Part shown: positions 1 through 8,799 of the stretch, piece by piece
Numbering within the stretch: position 1 is the stretch's first letter
How the letters are laid out: each line of letters starts with the position of its first letter
Program-made: the position numbers and the translations under genes
From: Nonomuraea turcica
Lineage (GTDB): Bacteria > Actinomycetota > Actinomycetes > Streptosporangiales > Streptosporangiaceae
DNA: 64,000 nucleotides
Direction of reading: 5' to 3'
NCBI RefSeq assembly: GCF_030718205.1
Contig: NZ_JAUZQF010000022.1
Location: 62,001-126,000 of the forward strand
Notes under the pieces: model-generated
What the model saw: the letters and a program-made list of their open reading frames with translations, nothing else
Database searches by the model: none
What the model was told of the DNA's origin: nothing

Positions 1-18
1 GAGATCAAGGGTTCCCAA

Positions 19-885
19 GTGAGAACCGTCACCGGGCCTGGAACCCCTGTTTCTCCGCCCAGACGCTCCCGCATCGGAGACCTCCGCATGCGGGACGTGT
101 ACCGGGGGCTCGCCGTGGTCGCCGCCGTCGTGGCAGTCGTCGTGACAGTGGTCGTGGTGCTCCCGCCGGAGCCGGACGAGGTCGTCGCGCGGCCGGTAAC
201 CGCGCCGCCGGCCGCGCCGTCCTCGTCCGGCCCCACCGTTTCGGCGAGCGCCACCGTGTCGGCCGGCCCCACCGTTTCGGCCAGCCCCGCGGCCGGTGAC
301 GCGCCTGTGGAACGGGCCACGCCGAGCCCCGGCCCGACCCTTGCGCCCGGCTACACGCCCATGGAGGCGCTGGCCGCCGACCCACGCGTCCCCCGCCTGA
401 CCGGCGCGGTCAAGCGCATGGCCCTGTCGTCGCCGTCCCGGCAGGTCGTCAAGGACGAGCGCACCGGCCTGGCCGTGCCCAAGCTCCCCAAGCCGTGGAA
501 GTCGTACGGGCCCGCGCCGTTCAGCACCAAGCAGGTGCTTCCCAAGATGCGCGGGACCAGCCTGCGCGGCATGGTCGTCACCTGCCCGCTGCCGATCATG
601 GCGCAGGACTCCGCGCGCGACACGGCGTTGCTGGCCGCCCGCTGGACGCTCAACCACCACCCCAAGGGCGCCAAGATCAGCTGGCTCGCCTCGCAACCCG
701 TCAAGCGCGGCTGGATGCTCGTCTACCGCGTCACCTACGGCAAGCACACGTCGCGGGCGGCCGTCGTGATCATGGATGGGGGAATGAGCAAGCCCGGTCT
801 GGTGTTCGTCACAGTGCCTGACGCGCAGCGAAAGCAGTGGCGGGACATCAGCCGAGTGGTGTCCGGGGTGCGTGTTCTAGGCTAG
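19..885 (+). CDS. membrane-anchored extracytoplasmic protein, unknown function
   Basis: I do not recognise a named family. The protein (288 aa from a GTG start) has a short basic N-terminus, one strongly hydrophobic Val/Ala segment at about residues 30-48, then a Pro/Ser/Thr/Ala-rich linker (about 50-115) containing repeated TVSAS-type motifs, then a globular domain of about 170 residues. This is the layout of a protein anchored or exported across the membrane with its C-terminal domain outside. An in-frame ATG at 88 lies just before the hydrophobic segment and could be the true start. The gene ends 21 bp before ftsH on the same strand, so the two may be co-transcribed. Confidence 0.7.
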   Translation: MRTVTGPGTPVSPPRRSRIGDLRMRDVYRGLAVVAAVVAVVVTVVVVLPPEPDEVVARPVTAPPAAPSSSGPTVSASATVSAGPTVSASPAAGDAPVERATPSPGPTLAPGYTPMEALAADPRVPRLTGAVKRMALSSPSRQVVKDERTGLAVPKLPKPWKSYGPAPFSTKQVLPKMRGTSLRGMVVTCPLPIMAQDSARDTALLAARWTLNHHPKGAKISWLASQPVKRGWMLVYRVTYGKHTSRAAVVIMDGGMSKPGLVFVTVPDAQRKQWRDISRVVSGVRVLG

Positions 886-906
886 AAAGATCATGGTTGC
901 GGCGAT

Positions 907-2832
907 ATGGGGAGTGACGCCGTGGAACGCTCTGGACCGCCGCAGTCAGCGGAGAAGGGCAAGGGCAAGCCGCCCTGGCGCTCTGAAGGGCTGCCGGGAG
1001 GCAAGCCCAAGATCAACTGGTGGCGATTCGTCGTCACCTTGCTTGTGGTGTACGCGGCCTTTTTCGTCGTGTCGTCCTTCGTCGACAGCGGATCCGTCGA
1101 GACGATCTCGTACACCGAGTTCACCAAGCAGGTGGACACCAAGAACGTCAAGGACATCTATGCCCAGGGCCTGTCGGTCGAGGGCGACCTGAGGTCTGCG
1201 GCGAAGAACCCCGAGACCGGTGAGTCGTACACCAAGTTCGCCACCGAGATCCCGGCCTTCGCCAACACCGACCAGCTCGACCAGCAGCTCGCGACCGGCC
1301 AGGTCGAGATCACCTCGCAGCCGATCACCCGCGGCTTCTTCTCCAACCTGCTGCTGTCGCTGCTGCCCGTGCTGCTGCTGGCCGGCCTGTGGATCTGGAT
1401 CATGCGGCGCGGCGCCAGCATGATGGGCGGCGGCCTGGGCGGCCTCGGCAAGTCCAAGGCGGCCAAGCCCGTCGAGGCCGCCAAGGTACGCGTCACGTTC
1501 GAGGACGTCGCGGGCATCGACGAGGTGGAGAACGAGCTCGTCGAGGTCGTCGACTACCTCAAGGACCCCGGCAAATACCGCAGGCTCGGCGCCAAGCTGC
1601 CCAAGGGCGTGCTGCTCGCCGGACCTCCCGGTACCGGCAAGACCCTGCTGGCCAGGGCGGTCGCGGGCGAGGCCAAGGTGCCCTACTTCTCCGCCTCCGC
1701 CTCCGAGTTCATCGAGATGATCGTCGGCGTGGGCGCCTCGCGGGTGCGCGACCTGTTCGAGGAGGCGCGGAAGGTGGCGCCGTCGATCGTGTTCATCGAC
1801 GAGATCGACGCCATCGGCCGCGCCAGGGGCGGCGCCGGCGGCATCGGCGGCCACGACGAGCGCGAGCAGACGCTCAACCAGATCCTCACCGAGATGGACG
1901 GCTTCTCCGGAGCCGAGGGCGTGATCGTCATCGGGGCCACCAACCGTCCCGAGGTCCTCGACCCGGCGCTGCTGCGTCCCGGGCGCTTCGACCGTACGGT
2001 GCAGGTCGGGTTGCCCGACGCGGCGGGGCGCACCGCGATCCTGGAGGTGCACACGCGCGGCGTGCCGCTGGACGGCGAGGTCGCCCTCGACCAGCTCGCC
2101 AAGACGACGCCCGGCATGACCGGCGCCGACCTGGCGAACCTGGTCAACGAGGCCGCCCTGCTCGCCGCCAAGCGCGGCAAGGACAAGGTCACGATGGCCG
2201 ACTTCGCCGACGCGCTGGAGAAGCTGCAGCTCGGCGCGGCCCGCAGCATCGTGATGCCCGAGGAGGAGCGCGTCAGGACCGCCTACCACGAGGCCGGCCA
2301 CGCGCTGCTGGGCATGCTCCAGCCGGGCGCCGACCCGGTCAGGAAGATCTCGATCATCCCGCGCGGCCGGGCGCTCGGCGTCACGCTGTCCACCCCGGAC
2401 ACCGACCGGTACGCCTACGACGAGCAATATCTTCGGGGCCGCATCACCGGAGCGCTCGGCGGCATGGCGGCCGAGCAGGTCGTGTACGGCGTCATCACCA
2501 CCGGTGCCGAGAACGACCTCGAACAGGTCACCATGATCGCCCGCGGCATGGTCGGCCGGTGGGGCATGTCGGAGAAGATCGGCCCGCTGACCATCCTGCC
2601 CAACGACGGTCAGCCGCCGCAGGCCTCGCCCGTCACCCTCGCCATGGTCGACGAGGAGGCGCGGCGCATCGTGGACGAGTGCTACGAACGCGCCATCCAG
2701 GTGCTCAGCGACAACCGCGACAAGCTCGAGGGCATCGTGGCCGCCCTGCTGGAGCACGAGACGCTCGACGAGGTGAGCGCGTACGCCGCCGCCGGCGTGG
2801 CCAGCCGGTCCACGGCCGCCGTCCAGCAATAG
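907..2832 (+). CDS. ftsH: ATP-dependent zinc metalloprotease FtsH
   Basis: Membrane-bound AAA+ protease that unfolds and degrades misassembled membrane proteins and selected soluble regulators, normally as a hexamer. The 641-aa protein has a hydrophobic segment near residues 39-57, a periplasmic-type domain, a second hydrophobic segment near 145-165, a Walker A motif GPPGTGKT at 239-246, a Walker B with FIDEIDAIG, an SRH region ([17 protein letters not shown]), the zinc site HEAGH at 461-465 and a likely third ligand in ENDLEQ (Asp537). Length and order are normal for FtsH. ATG is used at 907. It may be co-transcribed with the upstream membrane-anchored gene. Confidence 0.97.
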   Translation: MGSDAVERSGPPQSAEKGKGKPPWRSEGLPGGKPKINWWRFVVTLLVVYAAFFVVSSFVDSGSVETISYTEFTKQVDTKNVKDIYAQGLSVEGDLRSAAKNPETGESYTKFATEIPAFANTDQLDQQLATGQVEITSQPITRGFFSNLLLSLLPVLLLAGLWIWIMRRGASMMGGGLGGLGKSKAAKPVEAAKVRVTFEDVAGIDEVENELVEVVDYLKDPGKYRRLGAKLPKGVLLAGPPGTGKTLLARAVAGEAKVPYFSASASEFIEMIVGVGASRVRDLFEEARKVAPSIVFIDEIDAIGRARGGAGGIGGHDEREQTLNQILTEMDGFSGAEGVIVIGATNRPEVLDPALLRPGRFDRTVQVGLPDAAGRTAILEVHTRGVPLDGEVALDQLAKTTPGMTGADLANLVNEAALLAAKRGKDKVTMADFADALEKLQLGAARSIVMPEEERVRTAYHEAGHALLGMLQPGADPVRKISIIPRGRALGVTLSTPDTDRYAYDEQYLRGRITGALGGMAAEQVVYGVITTGAENDLEQVTMIARGMVGRWGMSEKIGPLTILPNDGQPPQASPVTLAMVDEEARRIVDECYERAIQVLSDNRDKLEGIVAALLEHETLDEVSAYAAAGVASRSTAAVQQ

Positions 2833-2884
2833 TTTTTCCGAGAATTAGCGCAAGACGGGCATTGGCTCGATGATGTCTCGGGAA

Positions 2885-2914
2885 GCTCTCCCCCGACGAG
2901 GATCGGGGGAGAGC
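2885..2914 (+). promoter_or_regulatory. perfect 12-bp hairpin covering the ribosome-binding site of the DUF937 gene
   Basis: Arms 2885-2896 (GCTCTCCCCCGA) and 2903-2914 are exact reverse complements around a 6-nt loop. The 3' arm contains GGGGGAGAG, the only good Shine-Dalgarno sequence for the GTG start at 2916. No T-run follows, so a plain intrinsic terminator for ftsH is less convincing than a structure that limits translation initiation. Confidence 0.6.
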
Positions 2915-2915
2915 G

Positions 2916-3569
2916 GTGACGCTGCACGACGAGCTTCTCGAGCAGCTCGGAGAGCCAGGTGTTGAACAGGTCGCCGGAATGCTCGGCACCGGCCCGGCCC
3001 AGGCCCGCGACGTCGTCCAGGCCGTGAGCGGCATCATCGTCGGCGGTCTCGCCCGCAACGCCCAGCACCCGGACGGCGCCGAGGCGCTGCGCGGGGCGTT
3101 GGAAGACCACGTGGACGCCGACCCGTTCAACGGCGACGTGGCCTCGCTGACCCGAGACGGGCATGGCATCCTCGGGCACGTGCTCGGCGGCCAGGGGACC
3201 GAGCAGGCCGCGGCCGGGTTGGCGCGGCTCGCCGGGATCGACACCGGCGTCGTCATGAAGCTGCTGCCGCTCATCGCCCCCATGGTGATGTTCCTGCTGG
3301 CCGACCGGGCGGCGCGCCACGACATGGACGCCAGGGACGTGGCCCGCGAGCTGGAGCGGGAGCGGGCGGCGGTGCCCGGTGGCCTGGGGGAGGCGCTCGA
3401 CGGGCTGCTATCGAACATCTTCGGCAGCGCCGTGCCGGGCTGGCCGTACGTGGGGAGGGAGCTCGCGACGGACATGTCGTACGGGGCGTACGGCGAACTG
3501 GAGCCGGGACCCTCGCGCGAGCCGGAGCAGGGACACCCCACCCCGGGCAGGTCGAACTCCGACTGGTGA
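2916..3569 (+). CDS. DUF937 domain-containing protein
   Basis: 217-aa soluble protein of the DUF937 family: helical N-terminal half with repeated Gly/Ala-rich turns (VSGIIVGGLARNAQ, GHVLGGQGTEQA) and a conserved KLLPLIAPMVMFLLA stretch at about 114-128. The biochemical role of the family is unknown. The C-terminal ~60 residues are Pro/Gly/Glu-rich and probably disordered. The GTG start at 2916 is chosen because GGGGGAGAG lies directly upstream, although within a hairpin (2885-2914). The gene is on the same strand as ftsH and maf, with only 19 bp to maf. Confidence 0.8.
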   Translation: MTLHDELLEQLGEPGVEQVAGMLGTGPAQARDVVQAVSGIIVGGLARNAQHPDGAEALRGALEDHVDADPFNGDVASLTRDGHGILGHVLGGQGTEQAAAGLARLAGIDTGVVMKLLPLIAPMVMFLLADRAARHDMDARDVARELERERAAVPGGLGEALDGLLSNIFGSAVPGWPYVGRELATDMSYGAYGELEPGPSREPEQGHPTPGRSNSDW

Positions 3570-3588
3570 GGGCCGGTAGGCTGGTGCG

Positions 3589-4170
3589 GTGATCGTTCTG
3601 GCCTCAGCTTCCAACGCCCGACTGGCCCTCCTGCGCAGTGCCGGCCTCGACCCCAAAGTGATCGTCAGCGGGGTCGACGAGGACGCCTACACCGCGCACA
3701 GCCCTGCCGCGCTCAGCCTGATGCTGGCCAAGGCGAAGGCGGAGGCCGTGGCAAGCGGGCTCGACGAGGGGCTGGTCATCGGCTGCGACTCCATCCTCGA
3801 GCTCGACGGCCGCCCCTACGGCAAGCCGGCCTCCGAGGAGGAGGTCGTGCAGCGGTGGCGGCTGATGCGCGGCCGCACCGGCCGCCTCGTGACGGGCCAC
3901 TGCCTGATCGACGTCGCGACCGGGCGGCAGGTCGCGGAGGTGGCCAGCACCGTGGTCCGCTTCGGCCAGCCATCCGACGAGGAGATCGCCGCTTACGCCG
4001 CCACCGGCGAGCCGCTCAACCTGGCCGGGGCGTTCAGCATCGAGGGGCGCGGCGGGTGGTTCGTCGAGGGCATTGAGGGCGACCACGGCAACGTGCTCGG
4101 CATCTCGTTGCCGCTGCTTCGTGACCTGTTCGCGGAGCTGGGCTACGCGGTGACCACCTTCTGGCGCTAG
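3589..4170 (+). CDS. maf: Maf-family nucleoside triphosphate pyrophosphatase
   Basis: Maf/YhdE family proteins hydrolyse non-canonical or canonical (d)NTPs (for example dTTP, UTP) to monophosphates, and have been linked to septum formation. The 193-aa protein starts with the family signature [13 protein letters not shown], continues with SGVDEDAY, the central [10 protein letters not shown] catalytic Asp motif, and the KP-containing [16 protein letters not shown] loop, then [19 protein letters not shown], and ends with the usual [12 protein letters not shown]. The start at 3589 is GTG with a weak upstream site. It lies between the DUF937 and EI24 genes with gaps of about 20 and 10 bp, consistent with one operon. 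Substrate choice cannot be read from the sequence. Confidence 0.93.
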   Translation: MIVLASASNARLALLRSAGLDPKVIVSGVDEDAYTAHSPAALSLMLAKAKAEAVASGLDEGLVIGCDSILELDGRPYGKPASEEEVVQRWRLMRGRTGRLVTGHCLIDVATGRQVAEVASTVVRFGQPSDEEIAAYAATGEPLNLAGAFSIEGRGGWFVEGIEGDHGNVLGISLPLLRDLFAELGYAVTTFWR

Positions 4171-4180
4171 CCTGCCGGGC

Positions 4181-4981
4181 ATGCGATCAGTGCGTGACTT
4201 CACCTCCGGCATAGGGTTCTTCCTCCAGGGGTTCGGGTGGGTGGCCAGGAACGGGCGCTGGTGGGTGTTCGGGCTGATCCCGGCGCTGGTCGCGTTCTCC
4301 ATCTACGTGGTGGCGCTGATCTTCCTCGGCACCAACGCCAGTGAGGTGGCCGAGTTCCTGACGCCGTTCGCGGACTCCTGGAGCTGGCGCGAGGTGTTCC
4401 GCACACTGATCGGCATCGCGCTGGTGCTGGCCGGGCTGGCCGTGGCGGTGCTGACCTTCGCGGCGGTCACCCTGGCGATCGGGGAGCCGTTCTACGAGAA
4501 GTTGTCATCGGCGGTGGACGTGCTCGAGCGCGAGGACGAGCAGCCGTTCTGGCGTACGCTGCCGCGCTCGATCAGGGACAGCCTGGTGACGCTGTTCTAT
4601 GTGCTGCTGTTCACAGTGCCGCTGTTCTTCCTGGGCTTCGTGCCCGTCGTCGGGCAGACCGTGGTGCCGGTGCTGGGGGCCGCCGTGTCCGGATTTTTCC
4701 TGACAGTCGAGCTCACCACGCTGGCGCTGGAGCGGCGGGGCATGGCCCGCAAGCAGCGCTTCGCGCTCCTGCGCGCCAACAAGGCCAGTGCGCTGGGGTT
4801 CGGGGTTGCGGTGTTCCTGCTGTTCCTGGTGCCCTTCGTGGCGGTGATCGCCATGCCGGCCGCGGTGGCGGGCGCCGCGCTCCTCGTACGCAACCGCTTG
4901 GCCCCCGCCCATCCGGGCCCCGGGATGCCGGGCCCCGGGACGCGCGGCCCCGCGACGCCTGGCCCCGGGACGCCCGCCTGA
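4181..4981 (+). CDS. EI24/CysZ-like integral membrane protein
   Basis: 266-aa polytopic membrane protein of the EI24 (CysZ-like) family. The N-terminal signature DFTSGIGFFLQGFGWVARN precedes hydrophobic blocks at about 28-50, 74-100, 128-175 and 205-236. CysZ in enterobacteria transports sulfate, but the actinobacterial members are uncharacterised, so no substrate is assigned. The C-terminus is a Pro-Gly-rich tail (PGPGMPGPGTRGPATPGPGT) encoded by short direct repeats. The final codons and stop also form the first unit of a 40-bp tandem repeat that runs on downstream (4972-5131). ATG at 4181, 10 bp after maf. Confidence 0.85.
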   Translation: MRSVRDFTSGIGFFLQGFGWVARNGRWWVFGLIPALVAFSIYVVALIFLGTNASEVAEFLTPFADSWSWREVFRTLIGIALVLAGLAVAVLTFAAVTLAIGEPFYEKLSSAVDVLEREDEQPFWRTLPRSIRDSLVTLFYVLLFTVPLFFLGFVPVVGQTVVPVLGAAVSGFFLTVELTTLALERRGMARKQRFALLRANKASALGFGVAVFLLFLVPFVAVIAMPAAVAGAALLVRNRLAPAHPGPGMPGPGTRGPATPGPGTPA

Positions 4982-5131
4982 CGAGAGCCGGCGGCCTCTG
5001 CCCGCTGTGATGCCCGCCTGAAGCGAACCGGTGGCCTCCGGCCGCTGTGATGCCCGCCTGAAGCGAGCTGGCCGCCTCCGGCCGCTGTGACGCCCGCCTG
5101 AAACGAGCCTGTCGCCTCCGCCCGCCTCTAG
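4972..5131 (+). repeat. four tandem copies of a 40-bp unit beginning inside the EI24 stop region
   Basis: Copies lie at 4972-5011, 5012-5051, 5052-5091 and 5092-5131. Each begins GCCCGCCTGA (the last codons and stop of the EI24 gene in copy 1) and carries a variable middle followed by a CCGCTGTGA-like end; copies 2 and 3 are most alike. There are no spacers between copies, so this is a satellite-type tandem repeat and not CRISPR. Confidence 0.9.
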
Positions 5132-5259
5132 CCGCCCTAGCCAGGCCGGCCCGCCGGGGCCGCTCTGTGGTTTCCACAGGCCGATGGAGGAACCGCCTTC
5201 ATCCCCAGAACCGCGTTCGGCCCCACGCCGCTACCGCCCCGCCCGGCACCCTTCGGTCC

Positions 5260-6369
5260 ATGACGACCAACGCCTCCCCGTCCGCCTCCTCCGCTTCCCC
5301 GCCCTTCTCCGGGTCGTGCCTCACCCTCACCAGCCCCGCCGACATCCTGGCCGCCGTCCCCTACCTTGTCGGCTTCCACCCGAGCGACAGCCTCGTCATC
5401 ATCGGGCTCGACCGCGGCCAGGCCAAGATGGTGGTCAGATGGGGTCTGCCGCTCCCACCGGACGCGCTCGCCCCACTGCCGCCCCTGCTCGACCGAGAGG
5501 GCGTCACCCAGGTCGTCATCATCGGCTACGGCGCAGGAGACGTGGTCACGCCCGTAGTGGACGAGGCCAGGCTCTTGGCGGCCAAGGCCGAGGTCCACGT
5601 GGGTGAGGCACTGCGGGCCCATGAGGGCCGCTACTGGTCATACGTCTGCGATCTGCCTGCGTGCTGCCCGGCGGAGGGCACGCCCTACGACCCTTCGACG
5701 AGCCAGATCGCAGCCGAGGCGACCGTGCGCGGCCTGGTCGCCCTCCCCGACCGCGAGGCCCTGGAGCGCACCGTAGCGCCCGTCACGGGCCCCGTACGGA
5801 TGGCGATGCGCCGCGCCACGGCCGACGCGATCGCGGAGCTCAGATCCAGACTGGCGGCCAGCGCGGACCTCGACGCCTTCGCCCGGCACTACGTGGCGGA
5901 AGGCCTGGCACGCGTCCGATCGGCGCTGACCACGCACGCCGAGGGCGGCCGACTGCGTGACGCGGAAGCGGCGAGACTGGGCCTCGACCTCGCGGTCACC
6001 AGGGTTCGCGACGAGGCGTGGACGCTCATGCGCGACTCCCATGCCTCGCTGTGGAAAGACCTGACTCGCAGGCTCGAGCCCCGTTTCATCCCGCCTGCCG
6101 CGTCCCTGCTGGCCATGGCGGCCTGGCGGGCGGGAAACAGCGTGCAGGCCACCATCGCCCTCGAACGCGCTCTGACCATCGACCCCGCCTACTCGATGGC
6201 GAATCTCCTCATGCACGCGGTCCAAAACCTGCTGTCCCCAGCCATCATGCGAGACCGCATGCCCACCCCTGCCGAACTCGACGCGGCCATGGGCCTCGCG
6301 CACGCAGGCTGGCTCCTCCCGCTGGTCAACCTCCTGGACGAGGAAGACCCGCCCATCCCACCCGAATGA
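5260..6369 (+). CDS. DUF4192 domain-containing protein
   Basis: Actinobacterial DUF4192 protein of unknown biochemical role. The diagnostic N-terminal block reads LTSPADILAAVPYLVGFHPS followed by DSLVIIGL at about residues 20-48, and the C-terminal region carries the usual AAWRAGNSVQATIALERAL and DPAYSMANLL helices, reminiscent of a TPR-like end. The ATG at 5260 is preferred because the family normally starts close to this domain; an in-frame GTG at 5167 would add 31 basic, Pro-rich residues unlike the family. Soluble, no signal peptide, 369 aa. It is preceded by the 40-bp tandem repeat and followed by a poorly coding region. Confidence 0.9.
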   Translation: MTTNASPSASSASPPFSGSCLTLTSPADILAAVPYLVGFHPSDSLVIIGLDRGQAKMVVRWGLPLPPDALAPLPPLLDREGVTQVVIIGYGAGDVVTPVVDEARLLAAKAEVHVGEALRAHEGRYWSYVCDLPACCPAEGTPYDPSTSQIAAEATVRGLVALPDREALERTVAPVTGPVRMAMRRATADAIAELRSRLAASADLDAFARHYVAEGLARVRSALTTHAEGGRLRDAEAARLGLDLAVTRVRDEAWTLMRDSHASLWKDLTRRLEPRFIPPAASLLAMAAWRAGNSVQATIALERALTIDPAYSMANLLMHAVQNLLSPAIMRDRMPTPAELDAAMGLAHAGWLLPLVNLLDEEDPPIPPE

Positions 6370-6953
6370 CCCACACCTCTCTTGACCCCCCAGGGTCCGC
6401 CACTCTGGACCATCGTAGGGTTCGTGGCTCTTCTTGCTCGGAAGCGTGCTTTCAAGTGCTCAATCAGCAAGCTGGTCACAGCGTGATGATCGTGCTCGGT
6501 CTGGAACTCGGCATCGCGATATCTCGGCAGAACAGGGTTCACACAGGTAAGAATCTTCCTGATGATGTAATTCCGCTGCTGAGATTCGAGGCTCTCGCGA
6601 AGCTGCAAGGCTACGGGGTTTGGGTCTACGCCCAGCCCCGCGGCGCGACGAAGGTCGGGGTCCTGCACCTCGTCGCACACGGTCGTCTTCTTGAGGGACG
6701 CGACGAGATACTTGTACACGCACCATCCGCGGGTGAGAAACCCGGGGCGATTTAGAGCACCGCACCACCAGCAGGATGCCTGAGACCAGACGATGTGCTC
6801 GAGCTGTGAACCTACAGGTCGCCCCTGACGACCGAAATCGCCGCACCCCACAGGACGACGAGTTCGCTGATCCCGGGCCGGGCTGGTGCCGCGAGGGGGA
6901 AGAGGCTAGGGCGGAACGATGCGCGGAGGTGAGCCGTGCCTTTCGTACCGATG
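6370..6953. other. gap without a convincing gene
   Basis: About 580 bp with less biased base composition than the neighbours. Open frames exist on both strands: a minus-strand frame from about 6730 with stretches such as DEVQDPDLRRAAGLG, and a plus-strand frame with VIVLGLELGIAISRQN. Neither has a good ribosome-binding site, and the minus frame only terminates inside the DUF4192 gene. It may hold a decayed gene. No tRNA or terminator was recognised. Confidence 0.4.
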
Positions 6954-7229
6954 TCAGTCTGTGGGCCCGAGCCCGGCGATGCGTTGCTCACGCACGTCCT
7001 GCAGGGCCCGCAGGTAGCCGATCTCCAAGGCACGACAGATCAGGTTATTCATCTCGGCAGAGCCGTCGAGTCGTCCCCAACTGGAGAACTCGTTGGACAC
7101 CGCCTCATCGGCCAACCGCTCGAGGCCGGCATCACCAGAACGTGGCCCGTCGTAACGGACCCGGCCGATGAACTCGCTCCATTCCTCCAACTCGGCACGC
7201 GCGCCATCATCGTTGCTCATACCGGCCAT
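6954..7229 (-). CDS. small acidic hypothetical protein
   Basis: 91-aa soluble, acidic, probably all-helical protein (ELEEWSEFIGRVRYDG, then EMNNLICRALEIGYLRAL). I do not recognise a family. Codon choice in this frame fits a real actinobacterial gene better than the overlapping frames, but the ribosome-binding site is weak; a second in-frame ATG at 7220 is an alternative start. It stands alone between unexplained sequences. Confidence 0.45.
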   Translation of the reverse strand: MAGMSNDDGARAELEEWSEFIGRVRYDGPRSGDAGLERLADEAVSNEFSSWGRLDGSAEMNNLICRALEIGYLRALQDVREQRIAGLGPTD

Positions 7230-7604
7230 CGTGGCCCACGATCACTCTCTTCGCGAGCCCTCCGGCCTGCTCGGCAATGAAGCATCCCTCCTCGGGGAGG
7301 CAGTGGCCGAGAGGCTCGGACAGCGTCTCGCCGGCTCCTGCGTCAGGACCAAGCTGGAGCTGCCGACTTTGATCGCCGGCTTCCCGGTCGAGCCCAGACG
7401 CCTTACCGTGTTCGATCAGGCACGATGTCTGCCACAGGAACGGCCCGATCATCGCGAGTTGGCTCTGGGAACAAATGAGCCACAGTCAGGACCTCCCGCC
7501 GCTGAAGCCGCGATTACCCCGTCCCGGATCCGCGTCGAGAGATCGGGCCGTGTCCTTCTTCATCGGAAGTCGGTGACCGCCGGGAACGGCAGCACGGCGC
7601 GGGG
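7230..7604. other. gap with no supported gene
   Basis: About 375 bp between two minus-strand genes. Short open frames occur on both strands (for example a minus frame ending at 7207 and a plus frame reading AVAERLGQRLAGS near 7305), but none has a start site or recognisable motif. It may contain remnants of a lost gene. Confidence 0.35.
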
Positions 7605-8168
7605 TCAGGTGGCGGCGGGCCGTGCGGGCACGAGATCGGCGACGCGGCCGCCCTCGTTCTCCCATGCGGCTGAGCCGTCGCGGCCGGGTATGCCCTCGTC
7701 CGGAGCCGCAGGGTGGAGGATGTCAGCAGGACGGACGCCGACCATGCCTGCGGCGGCAAGCGTGAGGGCTGCCGCGGCCGGATCGTTCGCGGTGCCGGGG
7801 GGAATGACCAGCAGACTGATGGGCGCGGTTCCCGCGATGCTCAGGGTGATCAGGTGCGGGTCCGCGCTGCGGAACCAGCCCACTCTGACGTGGCGACCGC
7901 GGGCCGGGATGCGGCGTGGGATGTGATCCCACGCGTCCTGATACAGGCCCACACGCAGGACGGCCCTGCCGAGCCGCTGGTCGACGGCGGAGATGAGGGT
8001 GGGCAGTTCGGCGGCGGCGTCGCGGGTGCGGGGCCACCACGCCCCGTCGACGGTGCCTCTCCGGTCAATGAGGGGGTTCAGGCTGAGCCTGGGCGCGGAA
8101 TGGGCCGTGGGGGCGTCAGCGGTAACGGGGTTTGACGGTGTGGACGGGGAGAGAAGCGTTGTCATCAT
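7605..8168 (-). CDS. DUF5994 family protein
   Basis: 187-aa protein matching the actinobacterial DUF5994 pattern: after a disordered N-terminus, PRLSLNPLIDRRGTVDGAWW, then RDAAAELPTLISAVDQRLG, then VGLYQDAWDHIPRR, then a WFRSADPHLITL core and a small-residue-rich end. The function of the family is unknown. It is often found as a short single-domain protein near stress genes, and here it sits upstream of CsbD, universal stress and GlsB-type genes, in keeping with that. Two adjacent ATG codons (8168 and 8165) are possible starts. Confidence 0.85.
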   Translation of the reverse strand: MMTTLLSPSTPSNPVTADAPTAHSAPRLSLNPLIDRRGTVDGAWWPRTRDAAAELPTLISAVDQRLGRAVLRVGLYQDAWDHIPRRIPARGRHVRVGWFRSADPHLITLSIAGTAPISLLVIPPGTANDPAAAALTLAAAGMVGVRPADILHPAAPDEGIPGRDGSAAWENEGGRVADLVPARPAAT

Positions 8169-8509
8169 TGTTGCCTGGCCTGTCAGGCCCTCACCATGGG
8201 CCGAAAGCGGTCTATCGCCGCGGGCGACGCTAACCTGAATGCCAACGCACGAAATGTCCTCGGTAATTTACCGTACCTCGTTTCGCAAGGAAAGGAGATG
8301 CATTAAGTGGCCACCGGCGAAATCGGTGCCGTTATCGATTGCGGTGATAACCAGGTCGGCGGTTGCTTGTTTCCTGTTATCGGTCCGGAAGAGCACCCTT
8401 GGGCCAGGCCGCGTTGCGGCCGTAAACGCCGGCCGGGCATGGTGCCCCGGCGACGGCGGGTCCACGACTCTGCGGGACGGACACCCGAGAGCCGCTGAAG
8501 GGAAACACT
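8169..8509. other. intergenic region upstream of the CsbD gene
   Basis: About 340 bp between the divergent DUF5994 and CsbD genes, presumably holding both promoters. A GGAAAGGAGATG sequence at about 8290 leads only to a two-codon frame. I see no recognised operator, RNA gene or clear sigma-factor motif. Confidence 0.4.
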
Positions 8510-8683
8510 GTGAGTCTGACAAGGAAGATCAAGTCCAAGACGCGGGCCGCCCAGGGTTGGATCATGCTCTACTTCGGCCGCGCCACCGGAAACCAGCACC
8601 TGGCGTCGAAAGGCGCGGCCAGCCGACCTAGAAATAATCTGGGGCAGCGCAGCGGAAGGATCAAAGGCATGTTCAAGCGTTGA
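8510..8683 (+). CDS. CsbD-family small stress protein
   Basis: 57-aa basic protein starting with GTG at 8510, preceded by GAAGGGA at a suitable distance. It reads MSLTRKIKSKTRAAQG, then GRATGNQHLASKG, and ends SGRIKGMFKR. This is the CsbD pattern (short amphipathic helices, a Gly-[KR]-x-x-G-x turn and a terminal Lys/Arg helix); the middle is divergent from the usual acidic consensus. CsbD proteins are among the most strongly general-stress-induced proteins, of unknown biochemical role. Its stop codon overlaps a TTG that could start a 39-codon frame leading to the universal stress gene. Confidence 0.7.
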   Translation: MSLTRKIKSKTRAAQGWIMLYFGRATGNQHLASKGAASRPRNNLGQRSGRIKGMFKR

Positions 8684-8799
8684 CCGCGGCCACCATCAAC
8701 GACATCGACGGCAAGCGCCCAATGCGCCCGCCGGCGGGTCGGCACATTCCCGCTTCGAGCGATGAGCAAATAGATCGTGCAAATCTGGAGGAGCCATGA
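8680..8799 (+). CDS. possible 39-aa coupling ORF between CsbD and universal stress gene
   Basis: A TTG at 8680 overlaps the CsbD stop (TTGA), and the frame closes at TGA 8797-8799, which overlaps the ATG of the next gene (ATGA). The peptide contains INDIDGKRPMRPPAGRHIP and ends DRANLEEP. The overlaps at both ends suggest translational coupling. No homologous family is recognised and the TTG has no good ribosome-binding site of its own, so this may be chance. Confidence 0.3.
   Translation: MTAATINDIDGKRPMRPPAGRHIPASSDEQIDRANLEEP

Noticed and set aside
946-2829. 627-codon minus-strand open frame antisense to ftsH
   Set aside because: High-GC shadow frame: composition is His/Val/Gly/Arg-rich without motifs, while the plus strand encodes complete FtsH.
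4972-5131. CRISPR array
   Set aside because: Repeats are contiguous, with no unique spacers and no cas genes nearby; the same holds for 53683-53762.
6189-6851. 220-codon minus-strand frame as a gene
   Set aside because: It ends inside DUF4192, lacks a ribosome-binding site, and its last third is plainly antisense; only the region 6430-6730 looks even partly coding.
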